Counted from the first letter of the stretch, positions 26,569-36,634 are shown. The stretch is 64,000 bases of DNA from Chryseobacterium aurantiacum (GCF_003020585.1 NZ_PXUE01000002.1:62001-126000), one strand, 5' to 3'. A program made the numbers and translations. The notes: generated from the sequence alone by a model not told the origin.

Positions 26569-27943
26569 GTTGTAAGTTTTGTAACAGGGGATAATTTATT
26601 TTACCGTTTTGTGATAATGGAAATGATTCTATAAGCTCAGTGCGCACATATTGTGGGTTAATGCGCAGTTTGTTTTTAATGGTTTCTGTGATGATTTCAG
26701 GGTCAATATCCTTATTGTCATAAAGAACAATGATCTTCTTGTCATTGGAATTAAGACAAACAAAAGTATTTCCCTTCAGTTCGTTTTTAAGAATAAACTC
26801 TACCTCATCCAGGTTAAGACGTATTCCGAAAAGCTTCATAATACGCTTTATTCTGCCTGTGATATAATATATTCCGTTCTCACCTTTTGTGGCCGTATCT
26901 CCGGTGTGCAATACCGATGGCTGCTCGTAGGATGCAAGATCCTCAAGAGTATTGGCATAGCCTCCGAAAATACTAACATGTGAAAAGAGTAATTCATCTG
27001 TTTCAGGATGAATACTGAAGCTTCCGCCTTCTACAGGGGTTCCGATGGATGTTTCTTCTTCTAATAGCCCATCTGTGGTAAGATAAGCCATTCTTCCACC
27101 CGCTTCGGTTTGTCCATATTGTGCGAAGAAGCGCTTGTCGTACTCGCTGCAGTATGAAAAGAGTGTTTTTCTCAATTCTCCATTAATGACTCCGCCGGTA
27201 TGGGTGAAATACCTCAGACTTGGACTGTCTTTCCTGAAAAAACCTATTCTGTTCAGGTTTTCATACAAGTAAGGAACACCTCCCAGGGTACTGTATCCAT
27301 ATTCTTCCATTTCATCCCAGAAAGCCTTTTGCATGATGTCTTTGTCTGAACATACTATTCTTCCGGCACGCATGCAGTTGGTGGTAAAAATAGAGAACCC
27401 ATACACAAAATTAATCGGCACATTTAAAGGAACTACGTCAGATTCCAGAATGGGCATGTATTGAAGGATGCTGATGGCATTCTGATAAAGGTTTTCGTCC
27501 GATAGCTTCACCAACTTTGGAATACCTGTGGTTCCTGAAGTACTCAGTAAAATTTTAATATCCGGATGAATATTAACCTCACTTTTGTAGTTGTCCCGGG
27601 TAAAGATCTTAATTGTTTCCGAGAACTCTTTCAGGCTGTATCCGGGAATGGCTTCCCTTTGCGGATCAAAGATGTATTTAGGACGATATTCAGCTTCAAT
27701 CCGATCTTTGAACTCCGAATTGAGCTTTTGTCCCAGTAAGGCAATAGCGTGCGCTGTCCCGTAAAAATTGAGTAAAACCTCAATACCGGGCAACTGATTG
27801 TCATTGTACAAAAAGAGAAGCCCTTTTTCTACAGGATTTAAGCCTAAGGACCGATACAGTGCTCCAATCGGTATGGTTTTACCGCTTGAAGCATCTGTAA
27901 ATACCAGATTCTTGTTGGCAATTACATTTTCTAAAATTTTCAT
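26555..27943 (-). CDS. Stand-alone adenylate-forming (AMP-binding) enzyme of the siderophore operon
   Basis: The 462-residue protein of the ANL superfamily shows the core motifs: A3 LLSTSGTTGIPKLVKLS at about 131-147, A5 YGQTEAGGRM, A7 LHTGD, A8 GRIKRIMKLFGIRLNLDEVE and A10 QNGKINYP. It is followed upstream in the operon by a discrete acyl carrier protein, so it probably loads a carboxylic acid onto that ACP. A free adenylation-ACP pair is not part of the textbook hydroxamate NIS pathway. Candidate substrates are a fatty acid or a dicarboxylate such as fumarate, inferred only from what chryseochelins are reported to contain. Confidence 0.88.
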   Translation of the reverse strand: MKILENVIANKNLVFTDASSGKTIPIGALYRSLGLNPVEKGLLFLYNDNQLPGIEVLLNFYGTAHAIALLGQKLNSEFKDRIEAEYRPKYIFDPQREAIPGYSLKEFSETIKIFTRDNYKSEVNIHPDIKILLSTSGTTGIPKLVKLSDENLYQNAISILQYMPILESDVVPLNVPINFVYGFSIFTTNCMRAGRIVCSDKDIMQKAFWDEMEEYGYSTLGGVPYLYENLNRIGFFRKDSPSLRYFTHTGGVINGELRKTLFSYCSEYDKRFFAQYGQTEAGGRMAYLTTDGLLEEETSIGTPVEGGSFSIHPETDELLFSHVSIFGGYANTLEDLASYEQPSVLHTGDTATKGENGIYYITGRIKRIMKLFGIRLNLDEVEFILKNELKGNTFVCLNSNDKKIIVLYDNKDIDPEIITETIKNKLRINPQYVRTELIESFPLSQNGKINYPLLQNLQHENI

Positions 27944-27947
27944 ATTC

Positions 27948-28193
27948 TTAGTTTTCTACGAGTACCTCGTATTTTTTCATTTTTTCACGAATTTTTCCAA
28001 CGGTACCCATTTCCAGAATATCATTGAAGTCAAATTTGATCTGGTAAAACTGCTCAAGAGCTTCTACAATAAGAAGATGAGACATAGAATCCCATTCCGG
28101 GATTTCCTGATAAGTAAGGTTTTCGTTTACCAATTCTTTTTTTACCGCAATTGCAGATGCGATAATTTCATAAAATTCTTCTGTAGTGTTCAT
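27948..28193 (-). CDS. Acyl carrier protein
   Basis: The 81-residue protein is a four-helix ACP with the phosphopantetheine serine in WDSMSHLLIVEALEQFY (Ser in DSM). This matches peptidyl/aryl-type discrete carriers more than the fatty-acid AcpP motif DSLDTVEL. It sits 4 bp from the adenylating enzyme and 1 bp from the MATE gene, so the two form a loading module inside the siderophore operon. Confidence 0.9.
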   Translation of the reverse strand: MNTTEEFYEIIASAIAVKKELVNENLTYQEIPEWDSMSHLLIVEALEQFYQIKFDFNDILEMGTVGKIREKMKKYEVLVEN

Positions 28194-28194
28194 T

Positions 28195-29598
28195 TTAAAT
28201 TTTTATAGTTTTCCATTTACCATTTTTAAAGATCATTAAGAATAGTATAGCTAATACAATTTCCGAAGAAACGATAGCTGTAAATATTCCTTTCAGTTCC
28301 CATTGAAATCTTACTCCCAGGAGATAAGCCAGGGGAAGCTGAATGACATAGAACATGACGATATACAATAAGGTGACCTGCATGATGTTTCCTGCAGCAT
28401 TCAGCGCACGGCTGATGACCATTGTAAATCCTAATAACAGATAGGCCATAGAAACGACATGAATATATTGCACAGCATATCTTGCTACTTCGGGTTCTGT
28501 AGTAAAGAATTTCACTACATATTCTGCGGCAAGCTGCCAGAATAATGCTACGGCAAGCAGGTAGCTCATGTTAATAGTTCCGGCTCTCCATACTGTTTTC
28601 TCTGCACGGTCTGCGTCGCCGGCTCCTAAATTCTGCCCTGTAAGCACTCCTGCGGCATTTCCTATTCCCCATGCAGGCATAGTAGCTACTGAAGCAATGC
28701 GCTGGGCAATAATATATCCGGCAAGGGCTGTTGTACCGAATGTGGATATAATTTTTACCATAATCAGCCAGCTTGATGTGGGAATGATATACTGAACCAG
28801 TCCTCCAAAAGCGATTTTCAAAATCTTTCTGAGCAATGGCAGATCCAGGTGAAAAGGCATCAGGATGTTGATGCTTGTCTTTCCGGACAGAAAGATAAAA
28901 CCTTGATACAAGACTGCCAGAAGTCTGGATAAGACCGTTGCATAAGCCAATCCCATCAATCCGAAAGCAGGAATAAACCCTAGTCCAAAAACAAGGATTA
29001 CAGCAAAGATGATATTTGAAATATGACAGATCCACAATGATTTCATGGCAAGATCTGCATCTCCGGCCCCCCTGAAAAGCCCATTCACTGAAAGACGCAG
29101 GATAACAAGCCCAATACTCAGAAATACAAGCCTTGAAAATGCTAGTCCTTCGTTTACTGTATTAACATTAATTCCCAGAAATCCTACAATTTCAGAGGCA
29201 AAATAACAGGAGATCCCGCCAATAAGTAGGGCGAAAAACAGAGCTAAAAGAATAATGTAATGAGCGGTTCTGCCCATTCCTTCTTTATCCTTTTCACCGG
29301 CTCTTCTCGCCGTAAGGGTGGCTGCGGCAATACCAAGTCCTACTGCAATGGCATAAGCAAAATTGATGTAGTTATCCGTAATTCCTACAAGGCCAAGAAC
29401 CTTATCACCTAATCTGGCAATAATTAAAAGGTTGACACTTACAAAGACAGATTCCATCACAAGCTCCATCACCATTGGAATTGCTAAGCTAAAAATGGAA
29501 CGGTTAATGCTTCCGGAAGTAAGCTCTACTTTTTTTCCGGCTAAGGCTCCGTAGGCGAAAGCCGTTCCATTTTTTAGTATATGCAGGAGTTTCCTCAT
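28195..29598 (-). CDS. MATE-family exporter of the siderophore operon
   Basis: The 467-residue protein has 12 membrane segments in two related halves (LAIPMVMELVMESVFVSVNL near residue 40, and AFGGLVQYIIPTSSWLIMV in the second half). MATE transporters exchange Na+ or H+ for organic cations or drugs. Its place between the carrier protein and an IucA/C gene, with 1- and 4-bp junctions, makes siderophore export the most likely job. Confidence 0.93.
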   Translation of the reverse strand: MRKLLHILKNGTAFAYGALAGKKVELTSGSINRSIFSLAIPMVMELVMESVFVSVNLLIIARLGDKVLGLVGITDNYINFAYAIAVGLGIAAATLTARRAGEKDKEGMGRTAHYIILLALFFALLIGGISCYFASEIVGFLGINVNTVNEGLAFSRLVFLSIGLVILRLSVNGLFRGAGDADLAMKSLWICHISNIIFAVILVFGLGFIPAFGLMGLAYATVLSRLLAVLYQGFIFLSGKTSINILMPFHLDLPLLRKILKIAFGGLVQYIIPTSSWLIMVKIISTFGTTALAGYIIAQRIASVATMPAWGIGNAAGVLTGQNLGAGDADRAEKTVWRAGTINMSYLLAVALFWQLAAEYVVKFFTTEPEVARYAVQYIHVVSMAYLLLGFTMVISRALNAAGNIMQVTLLYIVMFYVIQLPLAYLLGVRFQWELKGIFTAIVSSEIVLAILFLMIFKNGKWKTIKI

Positions 29599-31409
29599 AT
29601 TACAGCTACAGAATTTTTATTGGCTATCTGATAAAGCGGATTAGGCAATGCACCATCTTTTCTTGGGATGGCAAATGCCTTATTTTCACTATATCCATTG
29701 TTTTTCAGGCGCAGGCTGTTGATGTAAAATCTCTTGAATGTTGGAACATACAGATCATATTTTTCATAACGTTCCTGCAACTGTTGGTTTTCTGCTTTGT
29801 AGCTTTCTATACATTCATGAACAAGGGTCCAGAATGTTTCTTCCTGAAAGTTGGAATAGGTATGCAGTACATTGGACAGATATCTGAAGAATGCATCAAA
29901 TACACCAAGTAAAATAAATAATGGGATATTTTCCTTGTTAGAAGACTGTATTAACCCATCTGCAAGGTGTGCAGGAAGTTTTTCTCTTGCTTCTGTGGTA
30001 AGAACAATATCATCCACAAAATCCTTGATGACAATTCTCTGTGGTACACCATTTTTTAACACGACCATAATGTTTTCTCCATGCGGAGTTACACATAATG
30101 AATGGGTATAATAGATATGAAGTAAAGGGGTAAGATAGGCATCAAGATAAGCGGTTATCCATTCTTTAATGCTCATTCCTGCCTTTTCTGCAAAAGCCTG
30201 TACCAAAGGGATTCCGTTATTGTCTACATAAAGCAATGAAGCCATAGTAACCATTTGTTCTTCTTCTGTAAGGTAGTTTTCTGCACTTTCACGCCATAAG
30301 GCTCCAAGAAATTCATTGTATTGATAAGGTACACTGGCAATAGCTCCGTACTGCGGATGCAGATAGGCAATTGAAGCTTCTTCACCCAGAAAAATGGTTC
30401 CTTTGTTTTCCAGATAGGTATCATTTTTTATTAAACCTTTCACCCAATCTGTAATGGATGGGGCAATTTTCATCTGCTTAGGAGACAGTCCTCTGATATT
30501 TCCTGTACTTAGAATAGAAACCGCTGTTTTCAGATATCTTTTTTTAGGATGATCTACATTAAATAAAGTACGAATACTTTGCTGTGGACTGTAAACATCT
30601 TCTCCCTCTCCCAGCTGGATTAAAAGCCCGTTGGCAATATCTCCAGCAAAATGAATCTGAAGTTTGTGCTCCCATTGCCAAGGATGAACAGGGATAAAAT
30701 GATAGTCTTCAACAAGTTTTCCCTCTTCTGTCAATTTTTGTTGAAAATCGTTATAAAGCCTATCTCCAATTTCGGAACGGTAAAATTCCTCCCTGTTGAT
30801 ATGTTCCAATGACTGAAATGCTGATCTGCTCTTATGGGAAGCCAACCAGATTACCTTAAGGTTTTCCTCAGCTTCAGGAGCAAATGTTTTCAGATCACGA
30901 GGTGAAAAACCAAGTCTGCTTTTGTTTACAATCACCCACGGATGTCCGGTCATATTATGTTCCACGGTTTGATAATCTGCTGCTGCAAGATCCTTTGAGG
31001 GCATTACTCCTTTTGCAAGAATCAGGGCGTCACAATATAAAGTATGCAGTAATTCTTCTGTGTATCTTGCAATGGTATAAGGATCAAGATCAAATACAGA
31101 CTGCATTTCCAGGAAAAAGGCCGCTACATCTACAAAAGCTGTTTTTTCACCGTTTTCTGTTTTAGAAATGCTGGCTTTATCAATATGCCAATAATCCATC
31201 ATTCTTTCCTGTCCACGGAAATTGTAAATAACATTTTCAACACCTGTTTCAAGTGTGAATATGGTATATCCCATTTCATCTTCTAAGGACGGTACGGGTT
31301 TCAAGAGTTCCTCATGCATTAATTCTGCGATGGTTTTGGCCATTAGATTTCTGTTGGCCTGCTGCCAGTGTTCCTGGCTGATGATATTATTTTTTAAGTT
31401 GGTGTTCAT
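29595..31409 (-). CDS. NIS siderophore synthetase (IucA/IucC family)
   Basis: The 604-residue protein couples a carboxylic acid (usually citrate or a citrate monoamide) to an amine or alcohol with ATP. Family marks are FIPVHPWQWEHKL at about 240, SIRTLFNVDHPKKRYLKTAVSI (catalytic SxRT region), PHGENIMVVL and VIKDFVDDI (ATP/Mg site). Length is normal. It is the second NIS synthetase of the operon and probably adds the second arm of a citrate siderophore; the type (A, B or C) cannot be told by eye. Confidence 0.95.
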   Translation of the reverse strand: MNTNLKNNIISQEHWQQANRNLMAKTIAELMHEELLKPVPSLEDEMGYTIFTLETGVENVIYNFRGQERMMDYWHIDKASISKTENGEKTAFVDVAAFFLEMQSVFDLDPYTIARYTEELLHTLYCDALILAKGVMPSKDLAAADYQTVEHNMTGHPWVIVNKSRLGFSPRDLKTFAPEAEENLKVIWLASHKSRSAFQSLEHINREEFYRSEIGDRLYNDFQQKLTEEGKLVEDYHFIPVHPWQWEHKLQIHFAGDIANGLLIQLGEGEDVYSPQQSIRTLFNVDHPKKRYLKTAVSILSTGNIRGLSPKQMKIAPSITDWVKGLIKNDTYLENKGTIFLGEEASIAYLHPQYGAIASVPYQYNEFLGALWRESAENYLTEEEQMVTMASLLYVDNNGIPLVQAFAEKAGMSIKEWITAYLDAYLTPLLHIYYTHSLCVTPHGENIMVVLKNGVPQRIVIKDFVDDIVLTTEAREKLPAHLADGLIQSSNKENIPLFILLGVFDAFFRYLSNVLHTYSNFQEETFWTLVHECIESYKAENQQLQERYEKYDLYVPTFKRFYINSLRLKNNGYSENKAFAIPRKDGALPNPLYQIANKNSVAVI

Positions 31410-31418
31410 TTTTTAATA

Positions 31419-32735
31419 TTAAATGTTGGCAGTGGGTAAATCAGCGTATTTTTCTACATCAAAGTCCTGGAAGGCTATTTTTCTCTCAATTTTATAATGC
31501 TCTCTTCCAAGGATGTCATTAATGATATAGGAGTTTCGGTAGGCAGCCATTCCCAGATCTGTAGAAATATAACTGTGTGTATGGACTTCTGCATGAAGTA
31601 TATAGATTTCTCCGTTGTTGTGATCTATCGAGTAATTTCTATTAACATCAAACAACCCGTCAGCATCTCTTTTGATTCTGGATTGAATATTTTTCAGGAA
31701 TGCAGGCTCATGATAACGATATCCGGTACCAAGGATCAGATAATCAGCCTCCTGTTCATAAGGGACTTCCTGTTCCAATTGAGTAAATTCAAGATTAATG
31801 GTATCCTGATTATTATTGTCTACTCTATTCAGCTGGCTGTTCGGAATGATTTTAAGCATCGGATCTACATTATCAATATTAAGATCGTAGATGAAATCAT
31901 AAATGTCATTAATCAGATCATAATTAATTCCTTTAAACTGGCTCTGCTGCTTGCTTAGAATGGTTTTTCTGGCTTCCTTGTTTCTGTTATAGAAATATTC
32001 TACATAATCAGGAGAAGTAAGTTCCAGCGTCAGTTTAGAATATTCCATAGGAAAAAATCTGTCCGGACGGGAATACCACCCTAGTTCTGTATTTTCATCC
32101 CTGTTTTGGAGAAGATCATAAAAAACTTCCGCAGCACTCTGCCCCGAGCCAATAATGGCTATCTTACGACCTTTGGACAGAAGCTCTTCTTTTCTATACA
32201 AATAAGAACTTGTGTGAATGATGCGGGAATCTTCTTTAGGAATAAAAGAAGGAATATGAGGTTGTGTTCCTGTTCCTAAAACTAATCTTTCCGTCTTTAA
32301 AACTGTTTTTTCCTTAGTTTTGGTATGAATAGTGCTAACCAGATAAAGGCCATCCACATATTCAATATCTATTACCTGTGTTGAAAAACGACATTGTGGA
32401 AGCTGTTCAATTACCCATTGGCAATAGCGGTTGTATTCTTTTCTGGGAATGAAGAAATTTTCTCTGATGAAAAACTTATAAAGCCTTCCTGTTACTTTCA
32501 AATAATTAAGTAGGCTTAAAGGATTGGTAGGATCAGCCATGGAAACACAGTCACATAAAAATGGAGTCTGTAGCGTTACATGGTCAATCATTAATCCCGG
32601 GTGCCAGTCAAAACCATCTCTTTGGTCAAGAAAAAGAGTCTTTAGTTCCGGAATAGGATTAGATAAGGCCGCAAGCCCCAGATTAAAGGGACCTATGCCA
32701 ATACCTATTACATTATAAATGGTTTCATTATTCAT
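31419..32735 (-). CDS. FAD-dependent N-hydroxylase (lysine/ornithine/cadaverine monooxygenase family)
   Basis: The 438-residue flavin monooxygenase hydroxylates the terminal amine that becomes the hydroxamate. It has the FAD motif GIGIGPFNLGLAAL at residues 11-24, the NADPH motif IIGSGQSAAEVFYDL near 195, and the substrate segment LILGTGYRYHEPAFL. It lies between the two NIS synthetases and overlaps the fusion gene by 8 bp. With a decarboxylase in the operon the substrate is likely a diamine, (hydroxy)cadaverine, rather than the amino acid; that is inference. Confidence 0.94.
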   Translation of the reverse strand: MNNETIYNVIGIGIGPFNLGLAALSNPIPELKTLFLDQRDGFDWHPGLMIDHVTLQTPFLCDCVSMADPTNPLSLLNYLKVTGRLYKFFIRENFFIPRKEYNRYCQWVIEQLPQCRFSTQVIDIEYVDGLYLVSTIHTKTKEKTVLKTERLVLGTGTQPHIPSFIPKEDSRIIHTSSYLYRKEELLSKGRKIAIIGSGQSAAEVFYDLLQNRDENTELGWYSRPDRFFPMEYSKLTLELTSPDYVEYFYNRNKEARKTILSKQQSQFKGINYDLINDIYDFIYDLNIDNVDPMLKIIPNSQLNRVDNNNQDTINLEFTQLEQEVPYEQEADYLILGTGYRYHEPAFLKNIQSRIKRDADGLFDVNRNYSIDHNNGEIYILHAEVHTHSYISTDLGMAAYRNSYIINDILGREHYKIERKIAFQDFDVEKYADLPTANI

Positions 32736-35136
32736 TTTTTGTGATGTTTGTGGTGATTTGTACGTCTTTGTTCAGTGGAAATTTTTCCCAATACCATTCT
32801 CTGTAGCAGAAATTAAGATTGGCTTTTTTATGAGGCATTTCAATTACCTTTTCTACCTTGAATCCAACATGAGCTTTATTCATCATAGAAGCAAGAGAAT
32901 CCACAGAACCTTCACCTACCATTTTTCCAACCTGTGACTGTGCAAAAACATAGTCAACCATAGACTGTGTAGATGGGGATACAAATTTCTTTTTAGGGTC
33001 AATAGGTGCTATAAACTGATGGGTTCCATAATCTGTAGGCAATACTTCATAATAATCTCCTACAATGTCTCTGCATGCCCAGTAAACTTCAATATTACAG
33101 GTAGGTTCGTCGTTACTTTCAACAATATAACTGTGAGCCTCGTCACTTGGAAGCATCAGTCTGTAATAGGTTTCAAGTTCATCAATAGGCCAGTTCATCT
33201 GCCATATTTTCACAGCATGTTCTCTGTTGAACCACTCATGAAGCATTTCAAGATCATTTTCAAGATCTATTGGGCGCATGCCTGTTGTTACATCTTCTTT
33301 CGGAAAATAACGCTTAAAGAAAACCTCTTTTCCTTTCGGATGGATCAGTTGCTCTGAAAAGAAATATTTGTGAAGAATATTGGGAACCTTGGCATAAGCA
33401 ATGGCAGAGGCGTTTACACCACCATCTACATCCAGAACTGCCGACTGAAGATTTGATTTTACAGCCCAATACCTTTGATGTAAGGCATAATTTGTGAAAT
33501 CTGAAGGTTCAGATTGATGCACACGCTCAAATTCCTGATAAAGAATATGAATTAGCTTTTGCTCTTCAATAAGTCCCGTTTTACCGATGGACGAAATTAA
33601 TGCACTAAAATTACTTACCAAAAGATGATGAGAAACAATATCCAGAAGACGTTCGTCTCTTATAAACAAAGTTTCAATTTCAGGGCAATTTTCTATAGAT
33701 TGTTTATACTTTTCTTTGAAGCTTTCTCGTAAAAGATATCCCTGCCCATCTCTTACATAGATTGTTTCCGGAAGAAGCTGATCATCTAACTGTATAAGAA
33801 GATTTTGCTGGTGAACTTCAGGGGCCATTCCCAATTGATTAAATAACCTGTTGAGAGGAGAAATGAGTAATTGCGTATACTTTCTAAACCAATTGATGAC
33901 GGCTTGTTCAGTTTTTATTCCTAAATGAGCAGAAACATCGTTAAAAAAATGATTGGTAAAATTAGAGCTGTCCGTAGTTTCATCCTGACAAAGTCTTGCC
34001 AGTAGAAGAACTTTATCTTTGGAAGAAAAAGGATTTTCACGGATCAGGATATTGAAACTGTCGATATTTTCTCCATTATAGTCAACACTTAAAGAAGAAG
34101 GCTCTAACAGTAGTTTTAAATTTGGAAACGTATTTTCAAAAGATGTTTTTTCCTGTTCCCACCATATGGAGGAAGCGTATCCTCTTTTGAGATCCTTCAG
34201 GCTGTTGGTCCTTACAGATCCGGTCATCAGAACATGCAGTGAAAATTTTAACATCCAATTGAAGTTCGGACTATAAAGGGTTCTGATGGATGATGTTGCA
34301 AAAAACTCTTCTCCGGAGGGTCCAAGATGGATTACTTTTCCTGACCCTAGCAGATCTGCATATTCCTTTGTTTTTTGTAGATATTGGGCTTCCCATGGGT
34401 GGCAGGGAACTACATAATAATCATTTGCGGTGTTAGAATCGTAATTTTCCGGTATTGAAGCCAGTTTCCCGAATATTTCTTTTGCAGAGATCCCCGGCAG
34501 TGATTTTTCGGTAATACAATCCTTATGAATAAGGAAATACTCCAACTGAAATCCATTTTTAAATTCCGGTCCGTACAGGATTTGCTCTTCCTCAGAAAAT
34601 CCCATTCTGGACTTGGTGAAAGGATGCAGATTGTGTCCTGCGGGAAGCATCTGTTCGGACTCTAAAAATGAATAACTTAAAAGATTTTGTTGTTGTAAAC
34701 AGGCTTCAGTCGTTAATTCAAGATTTCTTAAGCTGCTTTGAATTCTTTTTTCAAAATGTTCTAATCCTGTTTCTGTATATCGATCCGAAAACTCTTTATA
34801 AATCAGTTCAATAAGTTTTTGAATGTTAACCTCAAAAGTCTTATTGTTGTTATGATCTACAGCCCAGACAGGAAAACCATATTCGTGAAATGCACTTTCA
34901 GAACGGTAAGAAACAGGAGCGAATAAAAACATTCCGCTTTTCTTCATTTCAAACCTAAGGTGCAAGGTATAGTTACTTTTTTTAAGGGCTTGTGCAGTAA
35001 GAAGATCATACTTTGGAACTCCCTGATAAAATTTTCCGTTTCCAAGCTCCCTCAGCATTCCGTTGAGAAGAATCCTGTAGGTAATTTCCCGGGCTTGTTC
35101 TCCGGTTCTACTTTTCTGTACCAAAGTCTTTTCCAT
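32728..35136 (-). CDS. Fusion of NIS synthetase (IucA/IucC) and siderophore N-acyltransferase (AlcB/IucB type)
   Basis: The 802-residue protein joins two enzymes. Residues about 1-610 form an IucA/IucC synthetase with VPCHPWEAQYLQ, SIRTLYSPNFNWMLKFSLHV, MAPEVHQQNLLIQL and the C-terminal FhuF-like part. Residues about 625-795 form a GNAT acyltransferase of the RhbD/AlcB group, with MRPIDLENDLEMLHEWFN, IWQMNWPIDELETYYR, GDYYEVLPTDYGTH and ANLNFCYREWYWEKFPL. The acyltransferase would acylate the N-hydroxy diamine before coupling. It overlaps the decarboxylase gene by 29 bp. Such fusions keep two consecutive steps in one chain. Confidence 0.93.
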   Translation of the reverse strand: MEKTLVQKSRTGEQAREITYRILLNGMLRELGNGKFYQGVPKYDLLTAQALKKSNYTLHLRFEMKKSGMFLFAPVSYRSESAFHEYGFPVWAVDHNNNKTFEVNIQKLIELIYKEFSDRYTETGLEHFEKRIQSSLRNLELTTEACLQQQNLLSYSFLESEQMLPAGHNLHPFTKSRMGFSEEEQILYGPEFKNGFQLEYFLIHKDCITEKSLPGISAKEIFGKLASIPENYDSNTANDYYVVPCHPWEAQYLQKTKEYADLLGSGKVIHLGPSGEEFFATSSIRTLYSPNFNWMLKFSLHVLMTGSVRTNSLKDLKRGYASSIWWEQEKTSFENTFPNLKLLLEPSSLSVDYNGENIDSFNILIRENPFSSKDKVLLLARLCQDETTDSSNFTNHFFNDVSAHLGIKTEQAVINWFRKYTQLLISPLNRLFNQLGMAPEVHQQNLLIQLDDQLLPETIYVRDGQGYLLRESFKEKYKQSIENCPEIETLFIRDERLLDIVSHHLLVSNFSALISSIGKTGLIEEQKLIHILYQEFERVHQSEPSDFTNYALHQRYWAVKSNLQSAVLDVDGGVNASAIAYAKVPNILHKYFFSEQLIHPKGKEVFFKRYFPKEDVTTGMRPIDLENDLEMLHEWFNREHAVKIWQMNWPIDELETYYRLMLPSDEAHSYIVESNDEPTCNIEVYWACRDIVGDYYEVLPTDYGTHQFIAPIDPKKKFVSPSTQSMVDYVFAQSQVGKMVGEGSVDSLASMMNKAHVGFKVEKVIEMPHKKANLNFCYREWYWEKFPLNKDVQITTNITKNE

Positions 35137-36634
35137 GCATTTTGATTTTAGTGAGGATTTTATGAATATCTTCTGTAGTAGTTATAGGATTCAGGAATGT
35201 GAACTTCAGATAGAAATTTCCATTTACCTTGGTACTTGCCACCAATATTTCTCCGCTGTAGAAAAGCTTCATTTTAATATATTGGTTCAGTGCATCCGGA
35301 TCATTAATCTCTGGTCTTATATATCGGAACACTAGAACACTTAAATCTGTTTCTGAAAGAAGTTCAAAATCAGGGTCTTCAGTAATCATAGACGCTGCAT
35401 CCTTTGTAAGATCTATAACGGTATCTGTATATTCTGCAAGTTGTTCCTTACCCATCATTCTTAAAGTAAACCATAACTTAAGAGCATCAAATCGTCTGGT
35501 ACTCTGAGTAATGGATTTGTTAATCTGGGCCGGAATTTCCTCCTCATCCATTTCTTTCGGATTCAGATAGTCAGCATGGTGTTTAAGGATTAACAGTTCT
35601 TTTTTATTTTTAACAATAAAAGCACTGCTGCTTATAGGCTGAAAGAATGATTTGTGATAATCAATAGTTACTGAATCTGCTCTTTCAATTCCATTCAATA
35701 GATGGCGATACTTCTCGCTTAACAGCAAAGCACATCCATATGCTGCATCCACATGCATCCAGATATTATAATGTTCTGCTATATTTGCGATGTCCTCCAG
35801 TGGATCTACATTTCCAAAGTCGGTAGTTCCGGCTGTGGCTACAATACCGATAGGGATATTTCCCATCTGTTCTTCTCTTTTAATATACTTCTTCAGTAGA
35901 GAGATATCCATACGGAATTCATCATCAGTGGGAACCTTAATGATCGATTTCTCTCCAAGCCCCATTATTGAAGCATTTTTCAGATTGCTGAAGTGAGATT
36001 TGTCCGAAACAAAGATCCTGAAACGATCTGCTTCCCGTGGCAGGCCATCTATTTTAATATTATGATTATATCTTTTCTGGGAGAAGCAGTCACGCATCAT
36101 AACCAGTCCCATTAAGTTGCTTTGTGAGCCTCCTGCTGTGAAAACACCGTCACTTTCATTCGTATTATACCCAATTTCACCGGCAGTCCAGTCAATTAGT
36201 TTTCTTTCCATAAAGGTCCCTCCTGCACTTTGATCATAAGTGTCCTGAGAAGAATTGATAGCACTTACCAGAACTTCTCCAGCTAAAGCGGGAATCACAA
36301 TGGGACAATTGAGATGGGCAACGTACTCGGGAAGGTGAAAAGCAGTTGCATGTTTTACATAAATATCATCTACTTCAGAAAGAAGTTCATTATAGTTGGA
36401 AAGTTTTTGATTAAGGTCAATCTGCTCTACCATTCTTTTCATTTCCTTAGCCTCTATGCCGCTGAACGGCTTTTTGTTTCTATCAAGAAACTCCTGTACA
36501 AGGTCTAAAGTACTGTTGACAGCATGACGATAATGGTCATAATTGTCAGGGTGAAAAATATTCCCAAAATTCCCCGAATTGTGGGGTGAGGCTACACTTG
36601 AAAGCTCTCCTAGGGATATTAAATTGTTGTTCAT
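35108..36634 (-). CDS. PLP-dependent decarboxylase (lysine/diaminobutyrate decarboxylase-like)
   Basis: The 508-residue group II decarboxylase opens the siderophore operon. Marks are the region QSAGGTFMERKLIDW, TAGGSQSNLMGL, HVDAAYGCALLL and the PLP lysine in DYHKSFFQPISSSAF. It is related to L-2,4-diaminobutyrate and siderophore-linked lysine decarboxylases (RhbB/DesA type). With the divergent lysine 4-hydroxylase-like enzyme it is expected to turn 4-hydroxylysine into 3-hydroxycadaverine. The gene has a leader of about 170 nt from the predicted promoter at 36810-36839. Confidence 0.93.
   Translation of the reverse strand: MNNNLISLGELSSVASPHNSGNFGNIFHPDNYDHYRHAVNSTLDLVQEFLDRNKKPFSGIEAKEMKRMVEQIDLNQKLSNYNELLSEVDDIYVKHATAFHLPEYVAHLNCPIVIPALAGEVLVSAINSSQDTYDQSAGGTFMERKLIDWTAGEIGYNTNESDGVFTAGGSQSNLMGLVMMRDCFSQKRYNHNIKIDGLPREADRFRIFVSDKSHFSNLKNASIMGLGEKSIIKVPTDDEFRMDISLLKKYIKREEQMGNIPIGIVATAGTTDFGNVDPLEDIANIAEHYNIWMHVDAAYGCALLLSEKYRHLLNGIERADSVTIDYHKSFFQPISSSAFIVKNKKELLILKHHADYLNPKEMDEEEIPAQINKSITQSTRRFDALKLWFTLRMMGKEQLAEYTDTVIDLTKDAASMITEDPDFELLSETDLSVLVFRYIRPEINDPDALNQYIKMKLFYSGEILVASTKVNGNFYLKFTFLNPITTTEDIHKILTKIKMHGKDFGTEK

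Noticed and set aside
31497..31958. Long plus-strand frame of 153 codons opposite the N-hydroxylase gene
   Set aside because: It is antisense to a strongly supported gene and its product is a low-complexity Ile/Val-rich string; several such frames occur opposite every long gene here.
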